A stretch of 64,000 nucleotides of DNA from Pyronema omphalodes (lineage: Eukaryota; Ascomycota; Pezizomycetes; Pezizales; Pyronemataceae): positions 248,001 through 312,000 of the forward strand of contig JAJJXM010000029.1 in the NCBI GenBank assembly GCA_024516155.1, written 5' to 3'. Every line of letters starts with the position of its first letter. Within the stretch, counting starts at the first letter, position 1. The translations under genes and the position numbers were made by a program. The notes below the pieces were generated by a model. It saw only the letters and a list, made by a program, of their open reading frames with translations, was not told the origin of the DNA and ran no database searches. Shown one piece after another: positions 48,551 to 61,534 of this stretch.

Positions 48551-48878
48551 CTACCGGCAAATTCCGTTCTTGCATCTTGCGGGAAAACAACAGTATTGAC
48601 CGTGGCGACATGACCACCATGGCTGACGGCAAACCCAGTCCCACTGTATTCATAATTAGTTAAGTCCCCTCCTTCGAGGAACAGAAGGAACATCAACATA
48701 CGAAATCGCGCTTGAAGACAGTCGCAGATGAAATTCCACAGTCTGGCTCCTCAACAATTTTGGCCATTGCTTCTCTCTCTAATTTCTCGGCAAGGGCTTG
48801 CATAGCCTCAGTTGATGGTTCTTTCGGAATTGCGGTGACAGCAACGACGAGAGTGAGGATAGCAAGGCTGAACTTCAT
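48551..48878 (-). CDS. Small secreted cysteine-knot-like prepropeptide (2 exons)
   Basis: This is a predicted 89-aa secreted precursor that I do not recognise as a named family. Exon 1 is 48878-48702 and exon 2 is 48643-48551. The 58-nt intron is textbook (GTATGT donor, TTAACTAAT branch, TACAG acceptor) and in phase 0. Residues 1 to about 18 form a signal peptide (MKFSLAILTLVVAVTA). A mostly acidic pro-region follows, with one Cys (in EEPDC), up to a Lys-Arg pair at 56-57 that suits Kex2 cleavage. The predicted mature peptide is 32 residues, cationic and Trp-rich, with six cysteines spaced C-X6-C-X5-CC-X4-C-X4-C. That framework is the one seen in inhibitor cystine-knot peptides. The intron falls two codons after the Lys-Arg site, so exon 2 is essentially the mature peptide. 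Secretion and fold are inferred; the target (host, microbe or self) is unknown. Starting at the upstream in-frame Met would place the signal peptide inside, so Met at 48878 is preferred. Confidence 0.75.
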
Positions 48879-51800
48879 GATGGATGAATGTGATAACCGA
48901 TTGTGATAAAGACTTGTGATAAAAGATTGTGACGGGCAATTGTAATATAGATTCCCAAATAACGGATGATTGTGAGTGGCGTTTAATTCAACCGGAGCGC
49001 TACAGTTCTCTGTATAGAAAAATATGAACTTCTTTCTCATATATATACACCCAATTGTCTTCCTTGAGATAGCTTATGCAGTTAGTTACGCGGTACCTTG
49101 CAGCGGAAATGCATTTCTGCAGGCACCCGTGAATCACGATACATGTATAGGCGAACCTCTCTCTGCGGGAGTATGCAAGAACCCTCAGAACACTAGAAAA
49201 GCCCACGTTGTTAGAGAGGAACAAAGGACTCAAGCATTTTTATCAGGAATGTAAAATGCGCTACGTCGGATTTCCGCATATAACTGGGTTAAGACTTCCA
49301 AGTCGATGCAAAATCCCACATCCGGGTGGACATTTCAATCTTGGAAACGACATACCATGATGACATAGCAGGTTGGGACACCAGTCACTGTAAAAAGGTT
49401 CTATCGACATATTGTTAGAGTGTATCATTGCAAAGATAATGAAGGGTACACGAGAAGATTGAGTTATATTGAACAGACAAAGGGTATCTACGGCTTATAA
49501 AGTATACACAACCCCGATGCTTAATAACAATAATTGATATCACTTATCGATGCCTTCTGGAATGTGGTTCCGTATTTACCGTCGGAGTAAACACTGCTAT
49601 GTAAACTTTCTGGATGCGGCGAGGGAGCAGGCTCAGTGATGACGGTGGCTCAATGCAGATGCAGATGCAGACTGTTGGATGATACCGATAAAACTGTGGC
49701 TGGCGATATGGTTACGGGCTGAGCCGACTTGCGCCTCAGCCTAGGGAGTTATAAGTTGATGCTGTACTGAGTGGAGATTTTACCAGTTCCGGTAAATATA
49801 ACAGTGATGTTAACGTCAGATATCATGTCGACCTGGCATTATACAGTATTTTATCATGTCATTAATGATAAAAATTGCACATCAGAAATCGCTTTATCTG
49901 CAGTCGATTTCTATTCCGTCGATTGTGCTGCACTTGATCGACCATGAACGTCGACCCTATGTACACTCACAAACTGGTCCCTTTTTGTTTATGAATCCCT
50001 GACTTCTTGTGCCTCTGCATTGGTATCAGTGTGTACCGCGCTGAAATTATGCGTCAATCTTCGGTTCAGTTACCGAGTTATGCTTCTGCGCAAGCGACCT
50101 AGACAAGCCGATTGTCGTAATTTACGTAAGGAGCTCCCGATCTCTAAACCCCCTCAGAACCAACTGTCACCCCTGTCATTCATCATGCCAATTATCACAA
50201 TCCATGGCTCTATGAAAAAGATAGATTAGAGGTGATGTTTTACTTGTGTGTTTCTTGGCGGAAAAAGTGTTTATGGGTCACGGCGTGGCTGGGGCGCGCG
50301 CGGGGGTTCAATGTTACAATCAAACAGGAATGGTATAAATAGGGTTGATTAACTTCAGATGTTGCTTCATAATGACCAGGTATCCACGCGGGTACCAGTT
50401 ATGAGGAAGAACTACCGATAATCAGTCCCAACAATTAGATCACAATCCGGCCTATTCAGTGACGCATGGAAAGCTTTATCATGTGTCTCTGCTTGGGGGG
50501 TTTCTTACTATTTAACTGAACAAGGGGTTCTTTGCTCATATTTTTATGTACTACCGTAGCACTGTGCGTCGTTGTACTCTGCACACATGGTTAGCTAAGA
50601 CACGGAGTGAGATACCGTGATGACAGGGCCGTCATTGCTTATGGCACATACTTGCTCGATCCACAAAGGCGGAAAAATCAGAAAATCATGATAGCGGATT
50701 CGGAAAAGTGTCAAAAAATCTAACTTCATGATGAACGTACATTCTTAAGCATACCCGATTCACCAGACCCTCAAGTGCACTTTCCAACTAACGGGTAATT
50801 GGTGCAGCTTCTAGACGTTCCGGAAGTGTCTGTTGGGCTGAGTTCTACCGAAGCTTCGGTTACCAATAATTCTCCCTAACCTCTGCATAATAGCATGTAC
50901 ATATCATAGGCTTTGGATAGATTCTGGGTCGGCTGCACTTGTAGCTTTGAAGGATTGCCAAGATTTCATTGATACACTCTGCCGTAAATGTTTCTGGTCA
51001 GACGCGTTGCACGGGAACTCACGTCATATCAACAGCCCCTGAAAAGCTCTACAAAGTCCACAGAAAATGACTTATGCGTTCATCCGTTGTAGGTCTGTTT
51101 CGAATTTAGAGTAGACCCGGCTACTACGTTCCACGGTACATACTAACATCACCGGCCCGCTCGTCAATAAGGTTCCACAGTGAAGTGTCCAAGGAACTAC
51201 GCCGGCATAGTATTGTTTGCTATGTTGTACATTGTGGCTTGATATGGAAGATGGTCTTTATTGGGTGAAAAGCGTCCTTCAACACAGCGCATCAATCCAA
51301 AGATGCTGCATAAACCCCCATATTGACCGCTACCGTATCACTCACTCCCAAGGAAATTTTCCGCTTTTGAAATGCATGACCAATGTAACAGCTGGGAATG
51401 TCTAAGAACATCAATATATATGGCAAACCGTCACTTTTTGCCATAGAAAATCGAGCTCTCGGGCTACTTCCGATTTGTTATATCGCTAATTATCTCTATA
51501 CAGTATATACAAACAAACAATATATGCAGTAAATTCTTACTGCATTCTGAGAGGTTTCAATTACCATTGATGCTATGTTTTATGACTCGACGATTACATG
51601 TATCCGTCGGAATGCATGCACTAACGCCAATACTCCTGCCTACGTAGATTTCACAGGAATTCCGATTCACAAATGCACGACCATTTGCTAGCGCAAGGGC
51701 ATATCAGCCACTTCTGCCTACTGGCTGCAGTTGAGGCTGAAGAGCGTTGCGGATGATCAAACAGTCCACGCAGCTGGTGTCAGCGTCATTAATGTTTGTA

Positions 51801-52024
51801 TGGTTATGTATTTCCGTTTAGAATATGCAAGAGTTCCCCTCGTTAAGCCATTATTGTATGCTGTGACCAAGAATGGAAGTTGGATTCGTTTTTTTTGTGT
51901 GAAGTTTTTGCTACAACACATACTTGCATGGTCATGCACGGGACTACCGGGTCTTTGAAGAATTGCACAGTCACAGAACCCCTCTAATGATAAGTTAGAA
52001 ATAAGAAGAAATCGATAGGCGAGT
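48879..52024. other. Gene-free spacer, about 3.1 kb
   Basis: The first 150 bases are presumably the promoter and 5' untranslated region of the peptide gene. An open frame at 49024-49254 on the plus strand has a hydrophobic start and three Cys but no other support. The rest is unique sequence with no domain or strong exon signal. Confidence 0.5.
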
Positions 52025-53967
52025 CAAACTAATGAGGGTTTGCCAGCTTTTCGATGTGAAGTTTTCGTGTTTAAAAGGTACGAAAAAGCTAGAGAAAGGT
52101 AGACAAACCTCAAACTCAAAGTGTTTTCTCAGCCACTAGAGTTTCATATCAGCGAGCAAACTATCATTAGCCGCGAATCTTTCTATAGCAGAAAACAAGG
52201 AAACTTTAAAACAACCTGGGCATTACCTCTAGAGATGTTTTTACACAATGCCTTTCCATCAAGACTTTTCTTAAATCCAGGCTTTCAGCCTATAAGTTCT
52301 CCTTGCAAGTTTCTTATCTACCACAAGCCCTTGCTTTAAACGGAGATACAAATACCCGAAGGATAAGTGTACTGTGTCTTAGTGCATCAATGTACCGATA
52401 AGAATGAGTACATATACGTAAAAGCATCCGCTAGAAATTCTTTCGGGTTTATACATATTATATTCATGGGATAGCTTGGTGGGTTTGTGAGTTTGTGTGT
52501 AGAGGGAGTATCTCTAATTATAAAAGAACCATCAAGTCAATCATAACACAAGTCCATTAGAATCAAGAGACAATCAGAGTTCCTGGTAAACTCAACCAGT
52601 TTTACATCCAGTAAGCTTATCTGCACCATACATTTCTTCAGTTTCACTATTTTTACAGTTCTTGTTACTACTACTGCCACGGATAGGTTCTAGCCCGGTG
52701 GACCGTATCTACAAGCTATATCTACGGCTTTTCTGCAAGATATGCAGACCCTAGCTTATATAGACTGGAATACTAAAAATAAAACGAATTCGAAAATCCG
52801 TATTCTTCATAAAGCATTTGCATTTCACAAGCAGGAAAAAGACCTGCAGTGGCAGTAGTAATTCCCTTTGCAACAAAATTCTATGAATAACCGTCACCTA
52901 GCTCCAATTTCACAGACCACTGCACTTAACATCTAGCCATCTTTATCAACACCTACATCTCGACCCTTTCCCAAATTCACAACAGCGTCCTCAAACTGCA
53001 ACAGCATCAACATAGTCATGAGAAACCACTCGTTCCAAAGTCACATGACCTTCATTCGACCGCAAACCTATCCTTTACCAATCACCATCACCATCAGCAG
53101 TATTCACAAACACATACCACATATCCGAATACATCAACCGTTATAGAAACTCATGATCAATCCCTAGTCTACCAGCCATACCTACGCCGCCCTTCGCACA
53201 GTCACGAGCGCAGGGGATCCCCAGCGAAGGCCTATGATCTTTTAAGTCCCGCAGTAGCATCGGATTTTAAATCAGCTGGCTGCTGGTCGATGATATCAGG
53301 CGGTAGGAACCCGGGGAATTGGTTTCAAGGTTTCAAGGTTTCAAAGTTTTAAAGTTTTAAAGTCGGTAGCCCGAAGCCCGCCATTGAAACTTTTTCCGGA
53401 AGTGACACCGGGGAGCCCGGGGAGCCCGGGGAGCCCAGGGAGCCCAGGGAGGACGGGGAGGACGGGGAGGACGGGAGGGACGGGAGGGAAATAAACAAGC
53501 CGAAAACCGCGGAGGATTTCCATATCTTTCCAGGATATGACTGGGAAATGTTACGTGTGTTCCGTCTCCGTTTCGTGTGAAATAACTGGGATTATTAGTC
53601 TAGTCTGGACTCTGTGATTAGCTAGATTGGAATATATATGTGCTGCTGCTATGTACTAGTGCTATCATCTCAAATTTCACGAGAAGGTTAAGCTTTTTTA
53701 GGGTTTTAGGGGTTTAGGTTTTTAATATTCTACTCCACGGTCTGCTTGGGAAATCTAATGCAGACTAAGGAATCGTTAAAGGAACTGAGGGATTGAAGGT
53801 TGGAACTTGGGGGAAACACGCATGAAACATACATGGCAGGTTATGACATTCTGATAGTTACCATGTAGCGCCATGAAAAAACGGAAATATCGGCACGGGT
53901 CTAACCACGAGGTACGGAAGCGGCCGAAAAAAAAGCGAATCTTTTGAAAAAGTAACGGTGGTAACCG
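52025..53967 (+). repeat. Segmental duplication, copy A (about 1.94 kb)
   Basis: The segment matches 55518-57353 in direct orientation, with many scattered substitutions and indels. Both begin CAAACTAATGAG and TTTGCCAGCTTTT and end near GTAACGGTGGTA. A GC-rich 9-base repeat (GGGGAGCCC then GGGGAGGAC units, about 53408-53490) is longer here than in copy A'. No conserved long reading frame survives in both copies, so it is probably non-coding or decayed. Confidence 0.85.
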
Positions 53968-55516
53968 CCCTGTGGTACAAAAAAAAGGTGTTTAATCAAA
54001 CCACACTTTAAACCACAAAAGGTGTTTAATTCAAACACCCACAAAATTCATTTACTAAACACCTCTTTAAACACCTACTAAACACCTTTAAACACCTACT
54101 AAACACCTCTTTAAACACCTACTAAACACCTCTTTAAACACCTACTAAACACCGATTTAAACACCGATTTAAACACCTTTAAACACCTTTAAACACCGAT
54201 CTAAACACCTACTAAACACCTTTAAACACTGATTTAAACACCTTTAAACACCTTTAAACACCTTTAAACACTGATTTAAACACCTTTAAACACCGATCTA
54301 AACACCTACTAAACACCTTTAAACACCTTGCACAATAGTGGTTTGATCAAGCACCTCAGATATTTTTTAAATGTTTTAAATTAATTACTAAACCACTCGC
54401 TCATTATATAACATGTCTCTAGCTATTGCCAGGTCCTCTATCTATACATACAGGAACCTCCCACCTGCCACCTCCCTCCTCACCCCTCTTACTCCTGCTC
54501 CTGCTCTCTGTATAGTACCATTCGCTTTGTGCCTTTTTTAATTGACCCTTACATATGCTGGACTCATGGATCGCTTCAATAAATAGACTTAGGTTTTCTG
54601 AGCATCCTGTTTGTCTGGTTAGCATTGTAGATATTTGTGGGGTTGGTTTGCAGTACTTGACTCAGCGAGTATCTAGAAGTTCATATCCCCCCCCCCCCAC
54701 CCCTCTCTCCCTTTTGTCCCTCCGGTGGCGTATGGTGTATGAACTAGCAAATTCTGTAGAGGGACAAACATTTGACATGAGGAAAAACTTACAGTCAAAC
54801 AAGACGGAAAGATGGAGATGGAGAAACAAGTGAATGAAATGGATGAAGAACGAGGAACAACAACGGCGGAACGAACAGAACATAAGGAAGGGATGCGCAC
54901 TAAGGCAATATCCACTTCCATCAGCAAATGAAAACAGAACACAGCTCTACAGGTTAAAACTGAATGTTCAGTAATTTATATGAACTATGGAAAAGCCATC
55001 CCTAGGAAGTGGACTGTAGATGTTTATTTGAACATCAGAGGATAGTTCAAATAGACCCCGAAGAATAAGCGAAGAAGAAGGTGTTTATTTGAACACCCCT
55101 AGGGTGTTTAAATAAACACCAAAGAATAAGCGAAAAAGAATGTGTTTATTTAAACATCCTTAAACACCCCTAGGATGTTTAAATAAACACCGAAGAATAA
55201 GCGAAAAAGAAGGTGTTTATTTAAACACCCTAGGGGTGTTTAAATAAACCCCTCAAAAAGAAAAATCAAGGTAGTTGTTTAACTAAACAACGCTGGGTGG
55301 TTTAGCTAAACACCGTAAATCACACTAAACAACTTCGGTGTTTAGGGGTGTTTAACTAAACACTTTCAAACAACGATGGGTGGTTTAGCTAAACACCTTA
55401 AATCAGACTAAACAACTTTAGTGTTTAGGGTGTTTAACTAAACACTTTCGGTGTTTAGCTAAACCACGAAGGTGTTTGAACTAAACCACTCTCACTCGTT
55501 TTCTTGTACCATAGGG
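53968..55516 (+). mobile_element. GGTGTTTA-repeat element, copy 2 (1549 bp)
   Basis: This is the inverted partner of 43080-44715. It starts CCCTGTGGTACAA and ends TTGTACCATAGGG. The order is direct-repeat arm (about 54046-54335, about 25 TAAACACC units), unique middle (about 54360-55040) and palindromic arm (about 55060-55480). A 12-base C run at 54687-54698 sits where copy 1 has a shorter G run. The element fits exactly between the two copies of the segmental duplication. Compared with copy 1, one block of the palindromic arm is missing and the 85-codon frame is cut short by a stop near 54930, which argues against a conserved protein. Confidence 0.75.
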
Positions 55517-55517
55517 C

Positions 55518-57353
55518 CAAACTAATGAGAGTTTGCCAGCTTTTGGATGTGAAGTTTTCGTGTTTAAAAGGTACGAAAAAGCTAGAGAAATGTAGACAAA
55601 CCTTGAAGGAAAGAGGGTTTCTTGACCGACAGAGTTTCATATCTGTAAGCAAACTATCATTAATAGCAAATCTTTCTATAGCAGAAAACAAGGAAACCTC
55701 AAAACAACCTGGGCATTACCTCTGGAGAAATTTTTACACTATGCCTTTCCATCAAGACTTTTCTTAAATCCAGGCGTTCATCCTATAAGATCTCCTTGCA
55801 AGTTTCTTATCTACCATAGGCCCTTGCATTAAACGGATATACAAATATCCGAAGGATATGTGTCTTAGTGCATCGATGTACCAACAAGAATGAGTACATA
55901 TACGTAAAAGCATCCGCTAGATATTCTTTCGGGTTTATGCAATATTATATCCATGGCCCATGGGATAGCTTGGTGGGTTGATGGTTTTTTTGTATAGAAG
56001 GAGTATCTCTGATGATGAAAGAACCATCAAGTCAATTATAACAAAAGTCCCTTAAAATCGAGAGAGAATCAGAGTTCTTGGTAACATGAATAAATTCTAC
56101 ATCAATTGAGCCTACGTGCACCATACATTTCTTCAGTTTCACCATCTATACAGTTTTTATTACTACTACTGCCACGGATAGGCTATAGCCCTGTGGACCG
56201 TATCTACAAGCTATATCTACGGCTTTTCTAGAAGATATGCAGATCGTAGCTTATATAGACTGGAACATCAAAAATAAAACGAATTCAAAAATCCATATAC
56301 TTCATAAAGCATTTGCATTTCACAAGAAAAAAGACAACGGCAGTGGTAATTCCATTTTGAAACGTAACTGTATGAAGGACTTAGCGCTGCTTTCACAGGC
56401 CACTACACTTAATATCTGGTCATCTTACTCGATATCTAGGCCTCGGATCTTTCCCAGAACCACGATGGGGTCCTCAAACTGCAAAGAACTTAACGCCCGG
56501 CATCTAATCCCAGGACACGAACAATTCCCCCAAAAATCACTCGTTCCCAAAGTCACATGACCTTCATTCGACCGCAAACCTATCCTTTACCAATCACCAT
56601 CACCATCAGCAGTATTCACAAACACATACTACATATCCGTTACAAACCTATAATCAATCCCTAGTTTACCATCCATACCTACGCTGCCCTTCCGCAGTCA
56701 CGAGCGCAGGGGATCCCCAGCTAAGTCCTATGATCGCCTTACGTTCCGCAGTAGCATTAAAACTTGGATCAGCTGGCTTCTGGCTGCTGGTCGATGATAT
56801 CAGGTGGTAGGAACCCGGGGAGTTGGTTTCAAGGTTTCAAGAGCCCGGGGAGCCCGGGGAGCCCGCGGGAGGACGCGAGGGCATTGAGACGGGGAATAAA
56901 CGGAGGCCGTAGCTTTCAAGGATATGACTGGGAAATGTGACGTGTGTTCCGTCTCCGTTTCGTGTGAAATAACTGGGATTACTAGTCTAGTCTAGACTCT
57001 GTGATTAGCTAGATTGGAATATATATGTGCTGCTGCTGCTATGTACTAGTGCTATCATCTCTAATTTCGCGAGAAGGTTAAGATTTGTTTAGGTTTTAGG
57101 GTTTTAATATTTTACTCCACGGTCTGCTTAGGGAAATCGGATTAGATGCAAGCTAAGGAATCGTTAAAGGAGCTGAGGAATTGAAAGTTGGGGGAAACAC
57201 GTATGAAACATACATAACAGGTTATGACATTCTGATAGTTACCATGTAGCGCCATGAAAAAAACGGAAATATCGGCACGACTCACGAGTTTAACCACGAG
57301 GTACGGAAGCGGCCGAAAAAAAGTGAATCTTTTAAAAAAGTAACGGTGGTACC
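55518..57353 (+). repeat. Segmental duplication, copy A' (about 1.84 kb)
   Basis: This is the direct repeat of 52025-53967, separated from it only by element copy 2. The GC-rich minisatellite is contracted here (about 56840-56880). The open frame at 56237-56560 has a counterpart in copy A that is broken by stops, so it is not annotated as a gene. Confidence 0.85.
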
Positions 57354-60300
57354 CGGACTGGAGTCTGGAGGTAATTATCGGGGACTCTTGTTGAGAAGCC
57401 TCAAGTATTGGTTTACTCTGAGAGTTTGATATGTACAACGATGGCGTAGTTTTGGATCAGAAGGAGGACATAGTAAGAGATGCAAAATGAATCACAATGA
57501 ATAGGTCAGACGGTAGACCCTAGGCTGTAGTCCTTTGCGGCTGATTATCAGGGTAAACCCTTCATCTTTGACTCCAGACCTCTTCCATAACACGGCGATC
57601 TCCTGAAATGAAATTATTCACCTACAAACATCCTCCATAGCGCAAAATTCAATACAGTACCAAGAAAGCTTAACAAAGCTTAGCAAGCTTAACGAAACCC
57701 AGTGAAACCCAATAAAATCCAGTGCATCCTTTTTTGCAATTCCTAAGAACGGGGGGGGGGGGGGCAACATCTACCCCGCCGGCATCTTAATACCGATACT
57801 AGCGTCCCACGTGTAAGACTGTAGCTAGTGTCTACTACTCTAGCTATATAAAACAAACGCAGCGTCGATCACGAAGATTTAGCGATAACTATAATCCCAT
57901 ATATCTTACGTCATAAGCATCAATTCCATGACTGAAGTCCCAGTCTAAGAATACGGTGATGTCAATGATGTCAATGATATTAATGATGTCAATGATGTCA
58001 TATAAATATGAACAGAATCTATTTTTATGCTATCTCATAGAAAATCACTCGTAGAATCACTCATTTTATCCGTCGAATTAAACTGGTGAAAAATTTGAAT
58101 TAAGCTGCCTTGCGGATTGTCATGTTATTGTTATTGTTATTGTCATATTATTTTTATTGTTATATAATTACCATTGTTATAGATCATAAATAGCTATAAA
58201 ATCTACGTTGTCTATAAGTTACATCGCCTTTTTAATTACGAGCTTAATGGTTGTAGATGTTGTAGATGTTGTAGACTCGTAGGGTATCTAAGTTTCGTAT
58301 GTAATATCGGAAATTATGCAGGACTAAGCCTCCCTAATCCTCCATCATTAAAAAGCTTGAATCCTTGAAACACCTGGAAAGTCTATACCTCATCCAGTCA
58401 GCCAATCAACCGTGACCATTAGTTCAAGTTTCCAGGTTTCCAAGTTTCCATAAACCCAACCCACAAATCCAACAAACAAATCCATTCCACCATTCCACCA
58501 TTCCAACACAGCCATAACCCATAACCCGTACCCCGTACCCCATAACCGGAGCTCCCTCAGCCACAACAAAACAACGAAAAAGCAGCCACAACAAACATAA
58601 CATAACATAAAACAACACAGCATATCCCTTTCTTTACATACAACCATACAACCATAGAATCACTTCAATATATAGTGCTAAACAAGCATCCACCAGAGCT
58701 TCCAGTTCCCGAACTCCAGGATTTACAATTACAATTACGATTCGATGGGGAATCACATATCATATCATATCTTATGAGGCTATGAGGCTATGAGGCTATA
58801 AGGCTATGCAGGTACATAGGTACATACCGAAAATCATAGGATATGGTTTTAAAGCCATTTTCCCGCAGATGCGATTACGGTTGGGAACGTTTAAGAATTA
58901 ATTAATCAATCCCGTAGATGCGACAATGAAAGTTGAAGTAGAAGTGAAGAAGGCTAATAGATATGTATCAGCCAAAGGCTTTATCTAACTGACGTTATAT
59001 ACATTACAGATACATAGTGGCATGTTTCAATTAGGGGGGTTCCGTCATAATTCTCCAGGCGTATGACCGTATCTGTATCAAATTCCCATTTCAAAATTTC
59101 CCCACCCCCCACTCCCCCCCCCCCCCCACCTCGCCCCACCTAGCACCAGACTGGAGTTTTCAATCCGCAATTTCACAGCATTCCTTCTAAGTCCCTATAT
59201 CTTCCAAATTTCCATCCTTTCGCTCCTTTCTTCTTTATAATATACCGTACCAATCCCCCGGGTACCAGACCCCCCAATCATACAACCCAGACACCAGTTC
59301 CAAACAAGTACCAAAACAGACTGACTATAGGACTATTGGACTATTGGAATACGAAAACTATCCAGCGACCCAGTTCAGATTACAGTCAGTAGTATAAACC
59401 GCAACAACCGCAAAAACCAAATAAACCGCAAAACCAGATAAACCGCAAAAACAATCAAGGCAAACCATGACAAACCATGCATATGAACTATTCAAAACTT
59501 CGAAAACTGGTTTTATCTAGCTAGACTCTACACTCCAAAGGAACCGGTTTACATATGAAGCGGAAAGAAAGAAATAAATAAATAAAATATTATTGAGCTG
59601 ACAACCGAGAACTCAGAGGATATTCACGGCTATTTTATCAATGATAGACAAACCGAAACCGAAACCTGGCTACCAGAAGCTGATAGATTGTGGGGGGGGG
59701 ATACTTGAGATACTTGAGATACTTGAGATACTTGAGATACTTGAGATACTTGAGATACTTGAGATACTGACAGGTGACAGGTGACAGACTCAGCTTGGCA
59801 CATCGGTAGGTTGAAATGGGGTTGGGGTTGGGGGTTGGATATATTAATTATTCCTGCACGCTGCGGATAAACTAGTTTATAACTTGTATTATTTAATCAA
59901 GTCTGTGTCTGTGTCTGTGTAATCAGTGCACTACAATTACCATACCTCCTTACCTGGTTCTCTGCACCCTTCAAAAACTGAAATAACGGTGTATTCGGGT
60001 CACCGAAACTGTATCAAGTAACTTGTGAATTCGTTAGTTCGGTTTATCTGGATTGGATGTATGGTTGGGAGGGTTGTTAATAGCTGCGGCGTTTTTTTAA
60101 TTACTTTCTATATAGAAGAAGGAAAAAGAAAAAGCAAGATAAAAAAGCAAGATAAAATAGCAAGATAAATCATTAATTAATATTCAACTGCTATTTTCAT
60201 ATTCCCTCCAAACCTCCAAATCTCCGAATCTTAAAACCTTAAAATTTTGAAATCTTGAAAATAAGTAGAGTAGTTTATATTAACAAATCCCCCAATTTCC

Positions 60301-61534
60301 CATTTTCCAGTTGCCCATTCCTATTCCCTATTCCCTATTTCCATCCCTATTCCTATTCACACATTCACACATTCATGATAAGAAAAGAAAAATTCCCATT
60401 TTCCATTCCCGTTATCCATCCCTATCCCCATCCTTTGTCCTCAACCTTATTTCCATCCATCATCATCTTCATGCTTATCCGTATTTAAATTTAAATTTAA
60501 ATTTAAGTTCAAGTTTAAATTCACATCCTAATTCCTATACGTATCCACTCCCTTCAAGTTTCCAGTGCATAAAAACCCGCATCCCAATCCAATCCCACCC
60601 CATCCAATCCAATCCCATCCATCCGATCCCATCCCATCCTATCCAACCCCACAAAGCAACACAAAACAACAACACAAAACAACACGGCGACGCAAGACGC
60701 AAGCAGCAAGCAGCAAAAAACGAAGACAATCCCCATAAAAAAAAATCCCTATTTGAATTTCAAAGAAGCAAGCAAAAACCACAGCAAAACAGCAAAAACG
60801 AACGCCATAAACCCCCTTTCCCCAACAAAAAACTCAAGAGAAAAAAAAAAAAAAAGAAAAAAACCGACCTAAAAGAAAGCCCCTAACGAAAAAAAAAAGG
60901 AATACAAAACCACACGAAAGGAAAAAAAAAGAAAGACAAAAAAGAAAGAACAAAAGAAAAAGAAATCCCCGCAAAAAAAAAAAAGAAAAAAACCATGAAA
61001 AGAAAGATCCGCCCCATTTGTTGAAAAGTGAGAGTAAAAAAAAAACAAAAAAGAAGAAAAAACGTAGAGTAGAGTTCATTTGATTTCATTTGCATAACTC
61101 CGCGGTTGTCAATGGTCGACGCATCTAACAGTAGGGTAGGGGATTTTGGGGTTTGTTGTATGTACGGTTATCGCCGAGGACCGACCCCGTTGCATACCAG
61201 GCGCTTTTCATCTGGAGAGGGGGGGTTGAATTTTGATGTGTGTGTGTCGTTTCGGGCATCACCTAGCCTCGTGAAAGTTTGGTATTAGTTGACATCGCCA
61301 CGTGTATCTGCCAGCATCTTCGCCTAGTTGCAGTCTTTTTTTTTTCGCTTGTTGTCGACGTTGCAGACGCTGCTAAAAATTTGTTACATGTTGTCAAGCT
61401 TGAAAATCCTCAAGCTTCATTTCAAAGTCATCGGGATCGTCAAAGGCACACTACTGTATCAATCCCCAATTTTTCGTAGACTTGTAGCCTCGCAACTCCG
61501 CTGCCCTCCCCTCCCCGTCCCGCATACCCATCCG
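57354..61534. other. Gene-free spacer with simple repeats
   Basis: No gene is supported. Features include a 14-base G run (57751-57764), TCAATGATG units at 57960-58000, TTATTG units near 58125-58165, GAGGCTATGAGGCTAT units at about 58775-58808, a 14-base C run (59114-59127), ATTTAA units at 60485-60506, CCATCC-type units at 60590-60650 and a strongly A-rich tract at about 60650-61075. The end nearest 61534 is the 3' flank of the minus-strand RING gene. Confidence 0.55.
59700..59769 (+). repeat. Nonamer array (GATACTTGA), about 7.5 copies
   Basis: Perfect 9-base units run for about 70 bp, directly after a short G run (about 59692-59699). Confidence 0.9.

Noticed and set aside
49024..49254. 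A 76-codon plus-strand frame with a hydrophobic start and three Cys
   Set aside because: It overlaps the upstream region of the peptide gene, has an odd number of cysteines and no processing site or splice support. It is too weak to annotate.
56237..56560. A 107-codon plus-strand frame in duplication copy A'
   Set aside because: The same region of copy A is broken by stops and frameshifts, so it is not conserved as coding.
52025..57353. Reading A and A' as LTRs of a retrotransposon
   Set aside because: There is no primer-binding site, polypurine tract, polymerase or flanking duplication, and the sequence between them is the GGTGTTTA element. Kept only as one hypothesis in a finding.
60311..60886. 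A 191-codon plus-strand frame
   Set aside because: It is low-complexity Pro/Ser/Lys sequence over CCATCC and A-rich repeats, with no domain.
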